DNA of 64,000 nucleotides from Anaerolineae bacterium (GTDB lineage: Bacteria > Chloroflexota > Anaerolineae > Caldilineales > Caldilineaceae). The stretch spans positions 1 to 64,000 of the forward strand of contig JAUIHI010000029.1 in the NCBI GenBank assembly GCA_030432295.1, written 5' to 3'. This document shows, one piece after another, positions 35,536 through 44,378 of the stretch. The notes below the pieces were generated by a model. The model did no database searches and was not told where the DNA came from. It saw only the letters and a list, made by a program, of their open reading frames with translations. Position 1 is the first letter of the stretch. Each line of letters opens with the position of its first letter. Position numbers and translations under genes: made by a program.

Positions 35536-36630
35536 CTATTCTTTGTAGCGCGGTTTATAGAAGGGACGGCGGACAACTTTGGCCTTTTTGGCCGCGCCGC
35601 GGATGAGAATGTCGATTTCTGTGCCGAGCTTCTGGTATGCAGGGGGAACGTACCCCAATCCGATAAATTTGTCCAGTGTGGGCGATTTCATGCCAGTGGT
35701 GACGAGGCCGATGACCTGGCCGTCTGCTGCGATTTCGTAGTGATCCCGGGGCACAGCCCGGTCGATCATCTCGAAGCCGACGAGGATTTTGCGGTTATCC
35801 TCCAGCTTTGCTTTCAGCAGTGCATTGCGCCCCAGAAAATCGGGCTTGTCCAGCGAGACAGTCCAGCCCTGGCGGGCTTCGTAGGGATTGGTTGCGGCGT
35901 CGATTTCGTGGCCGTAGAGGGGCATACAGGCCTCGAAGCGCAGACTGTCCCGCGCGGCCAGGCCACAGGGGAGCAGTCCGTCATCCTTGCCCGCGGCCAG
36001 CAGATCGTTCCAGAAGGCCACCGCGGATTCTGCGGGCAAGTATAGTTCGAAGCCGTCCTCGCCGGTGTAGCCTGTGCGGCCCAGGAGCATTTCTATGCCG
36101 TTGACCGTGGCCCGCAAACCGGTGCGGGCGGGGACGTCACTCAGATTGGTGTCGGTCAACCGTTGCAGAATTGCCTCAGCCTTTGGCCCCTGCAACGCCA
36201 GCATATACGTCTCGTCGGAGATGTCAGTCAGCTCGATCTGGTAGCCGTGGCTGTGGGCTTGGAGCCAGGCCAGGTCTTTGGCCCGGTTGTCCGCGTTGAC
36301 GGCGATCATCCAGCCCTCGGGCAGACGGTAGAGGAAAATGTCGTCGATGAGTGTGCCGTCTTCGTAGCAGAGCAGGCTGTAGTGGGCATCCCACACCTGC
36401 ATCTGGCTGATGTCGTAGACTTGTACAAATTGCAGAAAGGCGTCCGCGTCCGGCCCAGTGAGGGAGAACTGGCCCATGTGGTCGATGTCAAAGACCCCGG
36501 CTGCCGTGCGCACAGCGTTGTGTTCTGTCAGTGGTCCGGTGGGATATTGGACGGGCAGTTCCCAACCGGCAAAGGGGACCATTCGTCCGCCTAGCTCCAC
36601 GTGGCTGTCGTATAAGCGTGTGCGCTGCAT
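35536..36630 (-). CDS. gcvT: Glycine cleavage system T protein (aminomethyltransferase)
   Basis: 364 residues, full length. GcvT moves the methylene group from lipoyl-H-protein to tetrahydrofolate. Typical parts are MVPFAGWELPVQY near 17-29, GVFDIDHMGQ, and RTGYTGEDGFELY. ATG at 36630 follows GAGGAG. It forms an operon with gcvH; no gcvP or lpd is in the window. Confidence 0.96.
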   Translation of the reverse strand: MQRTRLYDSHVELGGRMVPFAGWELPVQYPTGPLTEHNAVRTAAGVFDIDHMGQFSLTGPDADAFLQFVQVYDISQMQVWDAHYSLLCYEDGTLIDDIFLYRLPEGWMIAVNADNRAKDLAWLQAHSHGYQIELTDISDETYMLALQGPKAEAILQRLTDTNLSDVPARTGLRATVNGIEMLLGRTGYTGEDGFELYLPAESAVAFWNDLLAAGKDDGLLPCGLAARDSLRFEACMPLYGHEIDAATNPYEARQGWTVSLDKPDFLGRNALLKAKLEDNRKILVGFEMIDRAVPRDHYEIAADGQVIGLVTTGMKSPTLDKFIGLGYVPPAYQKLGTEIDILIRGAAKKAKVVRRPFYKPRYKE

Positions 36631-36747
36631 CAAAGCACTCCTCGTTGGCTGAATGGATGGGCACTGGGCAGAGCGCCCTGCGTAACTATCTGAGTTTAAT
36701 GTACCCCGGAAGGAACAGATTGACAAGTTGCAGGATCACTTCTGTGT

Positions 36748-36776
36748 TTGCAATCGCTTGCATCGGGTGATACGAT
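36748..36776 (+). promoter_or_regulatory. Promoter giving a possibly leaderless mRNA
   Basis: TTGCAA (36748-36753) and TACGAT (36771-36776) are 17 bp apart. The ATG of the next gene begins six bases after the -10 box, and no ribosome site lies before it. Confidence 0.5.
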
Positions 36777-36782
36777 TCGCCT

Positions 36783-39632
36783 ATGCGACGTACATCCTTT
36801 CTCCACCTGTCAGCACTGCTTTTCTACACATTCCTGGCTCTGCTGCTTACGTGGCCGCTCGTGGTCCATTTCACCACCCACCTCCCCGGCGATGGCATCG
36901 ACGACCCATCCCTGGCCTGGAATCTCTGGTGGATGAAAGCCCGGCTGGTGGATCAACTGAATCTGGACATCTTCCACGCGGATTGGATGTTCTGGCCCAT
37001 CGGAATCAATCTGGGCTTTTATACGCTGACACCGCTCAATGGCCTGCTCAGCGTTCCCCTGCAAACGTCGCTTTCCCTCGTCGTCGCCTCCAATCTGATT
37101 TTGCTTTCGTCGTTTGTGCTGGGCGGCTATGGCACATTCCTGCTCGTCCGTTATTTGTTTGCGAGAGATTGGGGATTGGGGATTGGAGATTCGGCGTCCC
37201 AGTCGCTAGTCGCCAATCTCCAATCCCTCATCCCTATCCTTTCCGGTGTACTCTACGCCTTCGCCTCTTCCAAACTTTTCTACGCCAGCCTGGGGCAGTT
37301 CAACATCGCCAGCAGCCAGTGGATTCCTTTTACTGTTCTCTACGTCCTGCGCACCGGGGAGCGTCGCCGCTGGCAGGACGCTGCCCTGGCCGCGCTCTTT
37401 CTCACCTTCCAGGCCTGGTCAGAACTGACGTATGCTACATTTCTGTTGATATTCATTGGCCTGTATGCGCTTTGGATATTGGGTATTGGATATTTCTCCC
37501 AAAGAATCCATTTGAAATTCAAAATTCACTATTCACCCCTTCGACAGGCTCAGGACAGCGCATTCACTATTTTCTTTTTATTTGCTTTTATCGGCCTTCT
37601 CTTCGCTGTCGGTATCGCGCCTTTCCTGTGGGCAATGCTGCCGGATATGCGTGTGGAGGGTGACTTCTTCACCAGCGGTGGCGGCTTCTCCGACATCTTC
37701 AGCGCAGATCTGCTGGGCTATCTCGCGCCTACCCGTCTGCATCCCTGGCTGGGGGAATGGGTTGCGTCTCTGTCCTTCCCCAACGACAAAGGCCAGCACA
37801 TTTTCATCGGCTACAGCGCGCTCCTGCTGGCCGGGGTGGGGACTGTTCATCTGTTGCGCCGTCAACGCTGGCAGGGACTCTTCTGGCCGCTGACGACTTT
37901 TGTTTTCTGGCTGCTGACCCTCGGCCCGGTGATTCGCGTTGTGGGTCAGCCGACCGCCATTCCTGGTCCCTTTGCACTGGTCAGCCTGCTGCCCTTTTTC
38001 AACGGCAATCGCTACCCCAGCCGTTACAGTGTAATGCTGATGCTGGGGGTGGCGGTATTGGCTGGATACGGGATATTGGGTATTGGGTATTGGCTGGGGA
38101 AGCGAAGGCGCGTAATATCCAATACCCAATACCCAATATCCGTCCTCCTCATATCCTCCTCATTTCTCGCTATCTTCCTTCTCGAACATCTCTCCGTCCC
38201 GCTGCCACTGAATGATTTTCGCATCCCGGCGATTTACCAGACAATCGCGGCTGAGCCGGGCGATTTCGCTGTGCTGGAACTGCCCACAGGCTGGCGCAAT
38301 GGCGCGCGGGTGATGGGGCGATCCGATGTGCTGATTATGATGGAGGAGTGGTATCAGACCGCCCACGGCAAGCGGCTGCTGGGGGGCAATACCAGCCGCA
38401 ACCCGGCCTATAAGTTTCAGTACTTCACCGACGCACCGCTGATCGGCGATCTGATTGGGCTGATGAACGCAGACCAGTCCCACATCGCCCCGGTGGTGGA
38501 GAGCGAATGGGACGCACTGGTAGCCCGCAACCGGGCCAGCAGTCCGGCGGTGCTGGACTTTCTGGATGTGGGTTTTGTGCTGGTTCACGTGGAAAAATCG
38601 ACGCCCCAATTGTTGCGCTTTGTGGAAGAAACGCTGCCCGTCTCTCTGGTCGAGGAGTGGCGCGGGCCGGATTGGACCGGCGCGGATTCTACGATTCGTC
38701 TCTATCGAGTGGCAGATCGGGCTACGCCGACGGAGTGGACAATCGAACCGGCTACAGCGGCAGGCCGTCTCTACCTGGCCGAGGGCTGGTCGTCGTTGGA
38801 TGTAGGCGGGCGCATCCGCTATGCCAAGCGCACAGAACCGTCGCTGCTGTTGGATATTCCTACAACGGGGGGCGCGTTGACTTTTGATGTCTACGGTCCA
38901 GCCCGGCTGGCAGGGCTACGGCTGAATGGCGCGTCTATCGATTGGGTGGCGGGTCCTCTGGCTGGGGCGCGCCAGGAAATCAGCGCCACAGTGCCGCCAG
39001 GGGTTGCGGATGGGCCAGTGGACCGGTTGACGCTGGAATTCACAAATACGCCGTGGAGCAGTCTGTACATCGACTTCCCCACAAAAGAGATCGGCCAGCC
39101 TGTGGGCGAAACCGGCACATTTCTGCCGCCGGGTCACGGCATTGTGGCCGTCAGCGCGGGGGAGGAGGTGGGAGATTTTGCCCACATCTATCTGACCAAC
39201 CGGGCTTTTGTGGGCGAAGATGTGGCCCTGGGCGAGCGGGGCTACAATCTGATCGCCGTCAATGGGGAAGGCGATCTTTTGGCCCAGGCCGCGTTTGACA
39301 TTCTGGGCGATGCGGGCCAATCGTCGGCGATGGCTGAATGGATCACTCGCTGGCCGAAGGGGACTGTTATCGCTGGGGCGGTCAATGACGAGGCGAGCAT
39401 CAATTTGGGCCAGGATGCGGTCGATGCATTGGCTCGGTTGGGGGTTGCCACAGACCTGCGCGGGCGTTTCCGCTGGAGCCACGCGTTTGTGGGTGTGGCG
39501 GGTGCGGAAAATGCCACAGCCAGAGAAGACGCTGCGCTTCTGCGTCCTGCTCTGGCTGTGGTGGGTATGCCGGTTGATGGGCCAGCTATCTTCGGCGGGG
39601 TAGGGCGGCTACATTTTGTTGCGTACCCCTAG
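36783..39632 (+). CDS. Multi-spanning membrane protein with C-terminal ILEI-like domain
   Basis: 949 residues. The first about 480 residues have 11 or so membrane helices in a GT-C-like arrangement (HLPGDGIDDPSLAWNLWW near 33). A soluble domain follows (about 480-790). The last about 125 residues (RGYNLIAVN, VNDEASINL, RWSHAFVGVAGA) fit the ILEI/FAM3 fold known from animal FAM3 and POMGNT1. Three repeat-derived segments are inserted in frame at residues about 128-151, 230-262 and 430-453. A role in surface glycan assembly is likely but inferred. Possibly translated from a leaderless mRNA. Confidence 0.78.
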   Translation: MRRTSFLHLSALLFYTFLALLLTWPLVVHFTTHLPGDGIDDPSLAWNLWWMKARLVDQLNLDIFHADWMFWPIGINLGFYTLTPLNGLLSVPLQTSLSLVVASNLILLSSFVLGGYGTFLLVRYLFARDWGLGIGDSASQSLVANLQSLIPILSGVLYAFASSKLFYASLGQFNIASSQWIPFTVLYVLRTGERRRWQDAALAALFLTFQAWSELTYATFLLIFIGLYALWILGIGYFSQRIHLKFKIHYSPLRQAQDSAFTIFFLFAFIGLLFAVGIAPFLWAMLPDMRVEGDFFTSGGGFSDIFSADLLGYLAPTRLHPWLGEWVASLSFPNDKGQHIFIGYSALLLAGVGTVHLLRRQRWQGLFWPLTTFVFWLLTLGPVIRVVGQPTAIPGPFALVSLLPFFNGNRYPSRYSVMLMLGVAVLAGYGILGIGYWLGKRRRVISNTQYPISVLLISSSFLAIFLLEHLSVPLPLNDFRIPAIYQTIAAEPGDFAVLELPTGWRNGARVMGRSDVLIMMEEWYQTAHGKRLLGGNTSRNPAYKFQYFTDAPLIGDLIGLMNADQSHIAPVVESEWDALVARNRASSPAVLDFLDVGFVLVHVEKSTPQLLRFVEETLPVSLVEEWRGPDWTGADSTIRLYRVADRATPTEWTIEPATAAGRLYLAEGWSSLDVGGRIRYAKRTEPSLLLDIPTTGGALTFDVYGPARLAGLRLNGASIDWVAGPLAGARQEISATVPPGVADGPVDRLTLEFTNTPWSSLYIDFPTKEIGQPVGETGTFLPPGHGIVAVSAGEEVGDFAHIYLTNRAFVGEDVALGERGYNLIAVNGEGDLLAQAAFDILGDAGQSSAMAEWITRWPKGTVIAGAVNDEASINLGQDAVDALARLGVATDLRGRFRWSHAFVGVAGAENATAREDAALLRPALAVVGMPVDGPAIFGGVGRLHFVAYP
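37166..37235. repeat. In-gene palindrome (gattggggattgg)
   Basis: Left gattggggattggggattgg, right cgccaatctccaatccc. It encodes WGLGIGD...VANLQSLIP between helices. Related half copies lie at 13208 and in 56220-56280. Confidence 0.82.
37471..37570. repeat. In-gene repeats (ATATTGGG and attcactattcac types)
   Basis: ttggatattgggtattggat is followed by aaattcaaaattcactattc and a ttcgacaggctcaggacagc stretch. The product is LGIGYFSQRIHLKFKIHYSP plus about ten residues. Confidence 0.72.
38071..38141. repeat. In-gene perfect palindrome (ATATTGGGTATTGG family)
   Basis: A 23-bp perfect inverted repeat (38071-38093 with 38119-38141; arm begins ggatattgggtattgggt) and a 25-base loop. It encodes GILGIGYWLG and ISNTQYPISVL at a helix border. 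Confidence 0.95.
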
Positions 39633-39652
39633 CCTTGGCCTGCCTGGGTCTA

Positions 39653-40528
39653 TCAGCGCAAGCGCGGTGTCGGTGTGGCCGTGATCAAGAATGAGCCATA
39701 GGTGCGTCTGGTTGGCGTAGGCTGCGCTCTGTAGGAGGTTGTGGTTGTGGCTGTGGCTCGAACAGTCGCTCTGGCGGTTGGCCACGCAGTTGGCGTTTGG
39801 AATGCGCGGGAAGGAGCCTGGTAGGTACTTGTCGGCGTGGGGGCTGTCGTGTTTATGGGTATGATGAGCCGCTGGGAGACAATGATTGCCGAAGATCCCA
39901 GTCCGTTGCGCTGCATTATACTCAGCACTGTTACCCCGTATTGGGAGGCGATCCCAGAAAGTGTATCACCCCGGCGCACAGTGTATACGGGTTCTCCCGC
40001 GGTTGTGTACCCGGATGGCCCACCACTGAGCACACGTGAGGTAGGTGTCGGAACAGGTGCCTGCGAGTACGTTTCTGCCTCCTCTGTTGAATCGGGTGTG
40101 GCATATCGCACCGGCGTTGATGTGGCTGGCGAACTGCCCCCTCTATCGGCACTGGGAACAGGCGTACTGGTGGCTACCGGCGCGTAGTTGGATAGAGGTG
40201 TGCTCGTTGGCTCAGGCCTGTTGGTGGGCGCAGGCTGGACTGTGGTGGTTGGTATACGAATCTGCTGGCCCGGCCGGATTACATTGGCGTTGCTGATACC
40301 GTTATAGGCCATGAGTGTCGGGACAGAGACATTATAGCGGCGGGCAATGCTCGTCAAATTGTCGCCCGCCGCCACCACATGGGTAATATAACTTTCTTGC
40401 GCGTGTACTTTGCTTGTGCTTTGTGGCACCATAAAAAAGAGTGCAGTTGTGAACATCCATGCAACGAGAACGATGCGAAGATATCTGATAACAGCAGGTG
40501 GGTTTAGCAGACAACGAAGTATTTTCAT
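39653..40528 (-). CDS. Secreted protein with two LysM domains
   Basis: 291 residues. A membrane-export segment (about 16-40, ending KVHAQ) is followed by LysM 1 (about 45-90; HVVAAGDNLTSIARRYNVSV), a Thr/Pro/Ser linker, LysM 2 (about 175-222; YTVRRGDTLSGIASQYGVTV) and a Thr/Ala/Pro-rich tail. LysM domains bind N-acetylglucosamine polymers, here probably peptidoglycan. ATG at 40528 has AGGAAC upstream. It is convergent with the preceding membrane-protein gene. Confidence 0.9.
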   Translation of the reverse strand: MKILRCLLNPPAVIRYLRIVLVAWMFTTALFFMVPQSTSKVHAQESYITHVVAAGDNLTSIARRYNVSVPTLMAYNGISNANVIRPGQQIRIPTTTVQPAPTNRPEPTSTPLSNYAPVATSTPVPSADRGGSSPATSTPVRYATPDSTEEAETYSQAPVPTPTSRVLSGGPSGYTTAGEPVYTVRRGDTLSGIASQYGVTVLSIMQRNGLGSSAIIVSQRLIIPINTTAPTPTSTYQAPSRAFQTPTAWPTARATVRATATTTTSYRAQPTPTRRTYGSFLITATPTPRLR

Positions 40529-40949
40529 ATCTTTGTTCCTATAGTTAATGCAATACTCAGAAACGACCAACCAGTGACAGTAGACTTGCTGTAGGTTGTC
40601 TGCACTGTTCAGTGAGTTACTTTCGATGCATTCTGTACACGAGTTAATTGTACAACGAGACGCCGTAATTCTGATAATACTGGAAATATACTTGACAAAA
40701 CCGTGTTTACGGAGTATTGTCGATATTAAATAAATGAACTTACGTAATTTTGTCGTGTTTTCATTTTTGTTTTTGTGTACACTGGTGGTACGAAACGGCT
40801 ATTTCTTGAAACACAAGTTAACTGTGCTTTACTTCACACATATAGCTTTGGTCTAATACTATAGCACATATAACTTACGTGTAAATCCATATTTATGCGG
40901 GCCTTTTCCAAACGGCACCAATCGTTTAATTTGTGTAAGGAAACATTCT
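40529..40949. promoter_or_regulatory. A/T-rich divergent control region with strong promoter
   Basis: This 421-bp gap holds no gene and no copy of the repeat families. On the + strand TTGACA (40692-40697) and TATTGT (40715-40720) are exactly 17 bp apart. A second candidate is TTCACA (40833-40838) with TACTAT (40857-40862). ACTTACGT occurs twice in direct orientation (40738 and 40873) and might be an operator. The first promoter would give a leader of about 225 bases. Confidence 0.5.
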
Positions 40950-43900
40950 GTGAAAATGAGCAGTGAATTGCGAAAAAATCTAGGACAGAAGGCAAGTCGT
41001 AATGGCCTGTTTGCTCGTTGGGTATGTGGGCTGGGGCTGCTGGTATTGCTTTTGCAACCGGTTTTGCTCTTTGCTCAGGCCAATCTGCTCTCGCCCTGGA
41101 AGACCTATCGACGAGAAGATGGTCTGGCATCAAACAATGTTCTATCAGTTTTGCCCGGAAATGGTCAAGTCTGGTTTGGAACCGATGCTGGTATCAGCCG
41201 GTTCGACGGGGAATGGACAACCTATCCTGCCGAAGTAAATACCTTTACCGGTGATGTCAATGTATTGATCGAAGACAGCACAACGGGCAATCTCTGGGCG
41301 GGCACGAGTGATGGGGATGTGGCAGTTTGGGATGGCAGCAGTTGGACGAACGTCTTGCAACTATCCGGTGCTGTGCATGCGCTGGTGGCTGTGAGTGGTC
41401 AGATTTGGGTCGGCTCCGATACGGGGTTGTACATTTGGGATGAGTCGGCAACAGTAGAAGTCGATTTTCTGAAGAACGTGCGTGTACAGGCCCTGGCAAA
41501 TCGGGCCAATGCCACGTGGGTGGGAACAGTCGATGGGCTTTGGATTCATCAACGCGAGCAATGGACAAAAATTGCGCCCGGCAATGAGCTGCCAAGCAAT
41601 GATGTGACCGCTATCTGGGCTGATCCCAGCGGGCCGGTCTGGGTAGCAGCCGGGGGGAATCTGGCCTGGCGCGATCCGTCCACCGGCATCTGGACCCCCA
41701 TATCCACAGAGGTGCTGCAACTGACCGCTCCCGTCCCCATTCGCTCTCTGATCGGCGATTCCGAAGGGGTTGTGTGGGGAGGAACCGCTGGTAACGGGCC
41801 GTTTCGGGTGATTAATCGTTCATTGCTGGTTGCATTTTCCGGCGAGGGGGAGATCGGTCTGACCACCCCCTTTGTGCAGGCCGTAGCGATCGATAACGAT
41901 GGTCTGGTCTGGTTTGGCACCCAATCTGGGGTCTTTCGGTTTGACGAGAAGATGTGGGTGAAGGAACTGGCTGACAATGTTGTCTATCCGGGTATCAACC
42001 GCATTAGTGCATTGGATAGTAGCGACGATTCCAAGCTGTGGATTGGCACTTTAAGTGCCGGTATCCGAATGCGACCAATCGGGCCGGGGCAGGCGGAAGA
42101 GAGACTCTATACAACGGAAACGGGGGGGCTGCCTTCCAATGCCATCAGTTCGCTCACCCGGGACTATAAGCATACGCTGTGGGCCGGTACAGATGCTGGG
42201 GTTGCCCGCTACAACGAGCAGATAGATGTGTGGGAATCATCTATTCCCACAGCGGCGCTTCCATCCGACCGGGTCACTTCATTGCTGGGTGAGAATACAA
42301 ACCTCTGGATTGGTACTGAAAGAGGGTTGGCCTTCTATAACCTGGTCGATGATACCCTTGCAACCCTGCCCGAATTGGCAGAACAGCATATCAATGCCAT
42401 GACAGTGGACTCGTTGCGCCGCCTTTGGGTCGGCACGGATTCTGGTGGTCTGTTTGTGCGCGATATTGACGGTAGTTGGCAACAACACACCCATCAGGCC
42501 GACGCACCCAATGGCCTGTTAGAGGGCGCTGTGGTTGCTCTGGCCGCCGACCCCAATACCACCGGTGGCGTCTGGGTGGGTGTGGATATGGCGGGTATCA
42601 ACTATTGGGATAACCGGGAGTGGCACGATCTGACTGAAGAGGCTCGTTTGCCCAGCAAGCTGCTCTATCAATTTTATACAGACCCGATCGACGGATCGCT
42701 TTGGGTGGGGAGTGAAGGCGGTGTCAGCCGGTTCGATGGGCGGACTTGGGATGCGCTGGTCATGGAGACGGTGTTGCCCAGGGCCGCGATTGTGGCGATT
42801 GGCCGTATCGGTGACAGCTATTGGTTTGGCGGACGGGATGGGCTGACCCAATACAATCCGGAAAAAACGCCGCCCTGGATTCGTTTTACCCGGGTGGATG
42901 GAGCCGTGGTTTCCACTGTTGAGAATGCGATTCAGGTGGATGAAGGCAAAGAGATTTTTGTCGACTATCTGGCAGGCGATCTGTACACGGCCAGCAAGGA
43001 CCTGGCCATACTATACCGGCTGAGTAGACCCGGCGAAATTGGCGTTTGGCAGATGGTAACCGATGACAATCTGCTTCTGCCCAAGATGGCCCAGGGCCAG
43101 GTCAATGTGGACATCCAGGCCCGGGACCAGGCCTTTAACTACTCGAATATCGCCCGGCTGAACCTGGAGGTGATTGCTCCGCCTGCCCAGGTGCAGCTGC
43201 CCTTGCTTCCCGCCATCCGCCAGGACTACGCCATTGCCCTGGTGGTGACAGGTCTAATTGCCCTGGCCGGCGTTGCCTACACAGTGACAGAAATTTCTCG
43301 CACCCGAATGCGGGCCAGAGAAGCTGTCAGCCGGGGGTTCAACCCCTTTGTCAGCGGCGAGCCTGTGCGCCGGGAAGATATGTTCTTTGGCCGCTACGAT
43401 CTTCTGCAAAGAATCATAGACACCCTGCACAACAACAGCATTATGATCCACGGCGAGCGGCGCATTGGCAAAACGACTTTACTCTATCAATTAGCCAGCC
43501 GCCTGCGCGATGTGGACGACAAGGATTATTGGTTCCTTCCCCTCTATATCGATCTGGAAGGGACCGCTGAAGATGACTTCTTCCACTTTCTGATGGAGGA
43601 GATAATCAGCGGTGCCCTGACCCTGCCCGATGCCAATGAGGAGATTCGGCCCAATCTGTCTGAATTTCTCTACTACCGCGCTTTCGATGCCCAATATACC
43701 GATCGGGAGTTCAGCCGGGACCTGCGGGACCTGATCAGCCTGATGCAAACCTATGCGCAGAAGCGCTATCCCCATAAGCAGATCCGAATCATTCTGCTGC
43801 TGGACGAAATGGATGTGATGAGCGACTACAGCCGTCTTGCCCAGCAACGATTGCGGCGCATCTTTATGCGGGACTTCGCGGCAACTCTGGGCGCGGTTGT

Positions 43901-44369
43901 GGCCGGTATCCAAATCAGCAAAGACTGGGATCGGATCGAAAGCCCCTGGTACAATCTCTTCAATGAGATCGAACTGCAACCCTTTGACAGGGCGCAGGCG
44001 ATTGAGTTGTTGACCGAGCCGATCCGGGGATTCTATGAATATGAGCAGGCCGCGCTGGAATACATTCTGGAGCACAGCGACGGCAGACCCTATCGGCTGC
44101 AACAATATGCGCTGGAAGCGATCAACCACATGCTGGCTGACAAGCGGCGACAGGTTTCCCTGGATGATGTGGAATTTGCCAACGAACACATTGAAGGTGT
44201 AGGCAACGATCCCAGCGTAGGCATTGCTGCCGCCATTGAGCGCAATGGCAGACATCTGCTGGACGAGGATGCGGAGGGTTTCGACGATGGACTTGCGCCT
44301 GCTATAGAGAAGGATCAGGTAGAGATGTTGGAAGAGAGTCGGATTGTGCCACCTGGAACAAAGGAATAG
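40950..44369 (+). CDS. Beta-propeller sensor fused to AAA ATPase
   Basis: 1139 residues. Signal/anchor (about 20-43), then two-component-regulator-type propeller repeats (about 45-640; many WFGTDAGISRFDG-like blades), a Y_Y_Y-type Ig domain (about 650-745), a membrane helix (760-782) and a cytoplasmic AAA ATPase. Walker A is GERRIGKTT (835-843) and Walker B ILLLDE (948-953). In usual relatives the propeller and Y_Y_Y parts precede a histidine kinase; here an ATPase replaces it. The protein may sense an outside ligand and signal by ATPase state. GTG at 40950 with AAGGAA upstream. Nine bases before the next ATPase gene. Confidence 0.85.
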   Translation: MKMSSELRKNLGQKASRNGLFARWVCGLGLLVLLLQPVLLFAQANLLSPWKTYRREDGLASNNVLSVLPGNGQVWFGTDAGISRFDGEWTTYPAEVNTFTGDVNVLIEDSTTGNLWAGTSDGDVAVWDGSSWTNVLQLSGAVHALVAVSGQIWVGSDTGLYIWDESATVEVDFLKNVRVQALANRANATWVGTVDGLWIHQREQWTKIAPGNELPSNDVTAIWADPSGPVWVAAGGNLAWRDPSTGIWTPISTEVLQLTAPVPIRSLIGDSEGVVWGGTAGNGPFRVINRSLLVAFSGEGEIGLTTPFVQAVAIDNDGLVWFGTQSGVFRFDEKMWVKELADNVVYPGINRISALDSSDDSKLWIGTLSAGIRMRPIGPGQAEERLYTTETGGLPSNAISSLTRDYKHTLWAGTDAGVARYNEQIDVWESSIPTAALPSDRVTSLLGENTNLWIGTERGLAFYNLVDDTLATLPELAEQHINAMTVDSLRRLWVGTDSGGLFVRDIDGSWQQHTHQADAPNGLLEGAVVALAADPNTTGGVWVGVDMAGINYWDNREWHDLTEEARLPSKLLYQFYTDPIDGSLWVGSEGGVSRFDGRTWDALVMETVLPRAAIVAIGRIGDSYWFGGRDGLTQYNPEKTPPWIRFTRVDGAVVSTVENAIQVDEGKEIFVDYLAGDLYTASKDLAILYRLSRPGEIGVWQMVTDDNLLLPKMAQGQVNVDIQARDQAFNYSNIARLNLEVIAPPAQVQLPLLPAIRQDYAIALVVTGLIALAGVAYTVTEISRTRMRAREAVSRGFNPFVSGEPVRREDMFFGRYDLLQRIIDTLHNNSIMIHGERRIGKTTLLYQLASRLRDVDDKDYWFLPLYIDLEGTAEDDFFHFLMEEIISGALTLPDANEEIRPNLSEFLYYRAFDAQYTDREFSRDLRDLISLMQTYAQKRYPHKQIRIILLLDEMDVMSDYSRLAQQRLRRIFMRDFAATLGAVVAGIQISKDWDRIESPWYNLFNEIELQPFDRAQAIELLTEPIRGFYEYEQAALEYILEHSDGRPYRLQQYALEAINHMLADKRRQVSLDDVEFANEHIEGVGNDPSVGIAAAIERNGRHLLDEDAEGFDDGLAPAIEKDQVEMLEESRIVPPGTKE

Positions 44370-44378
44370 GGGTGGTAT

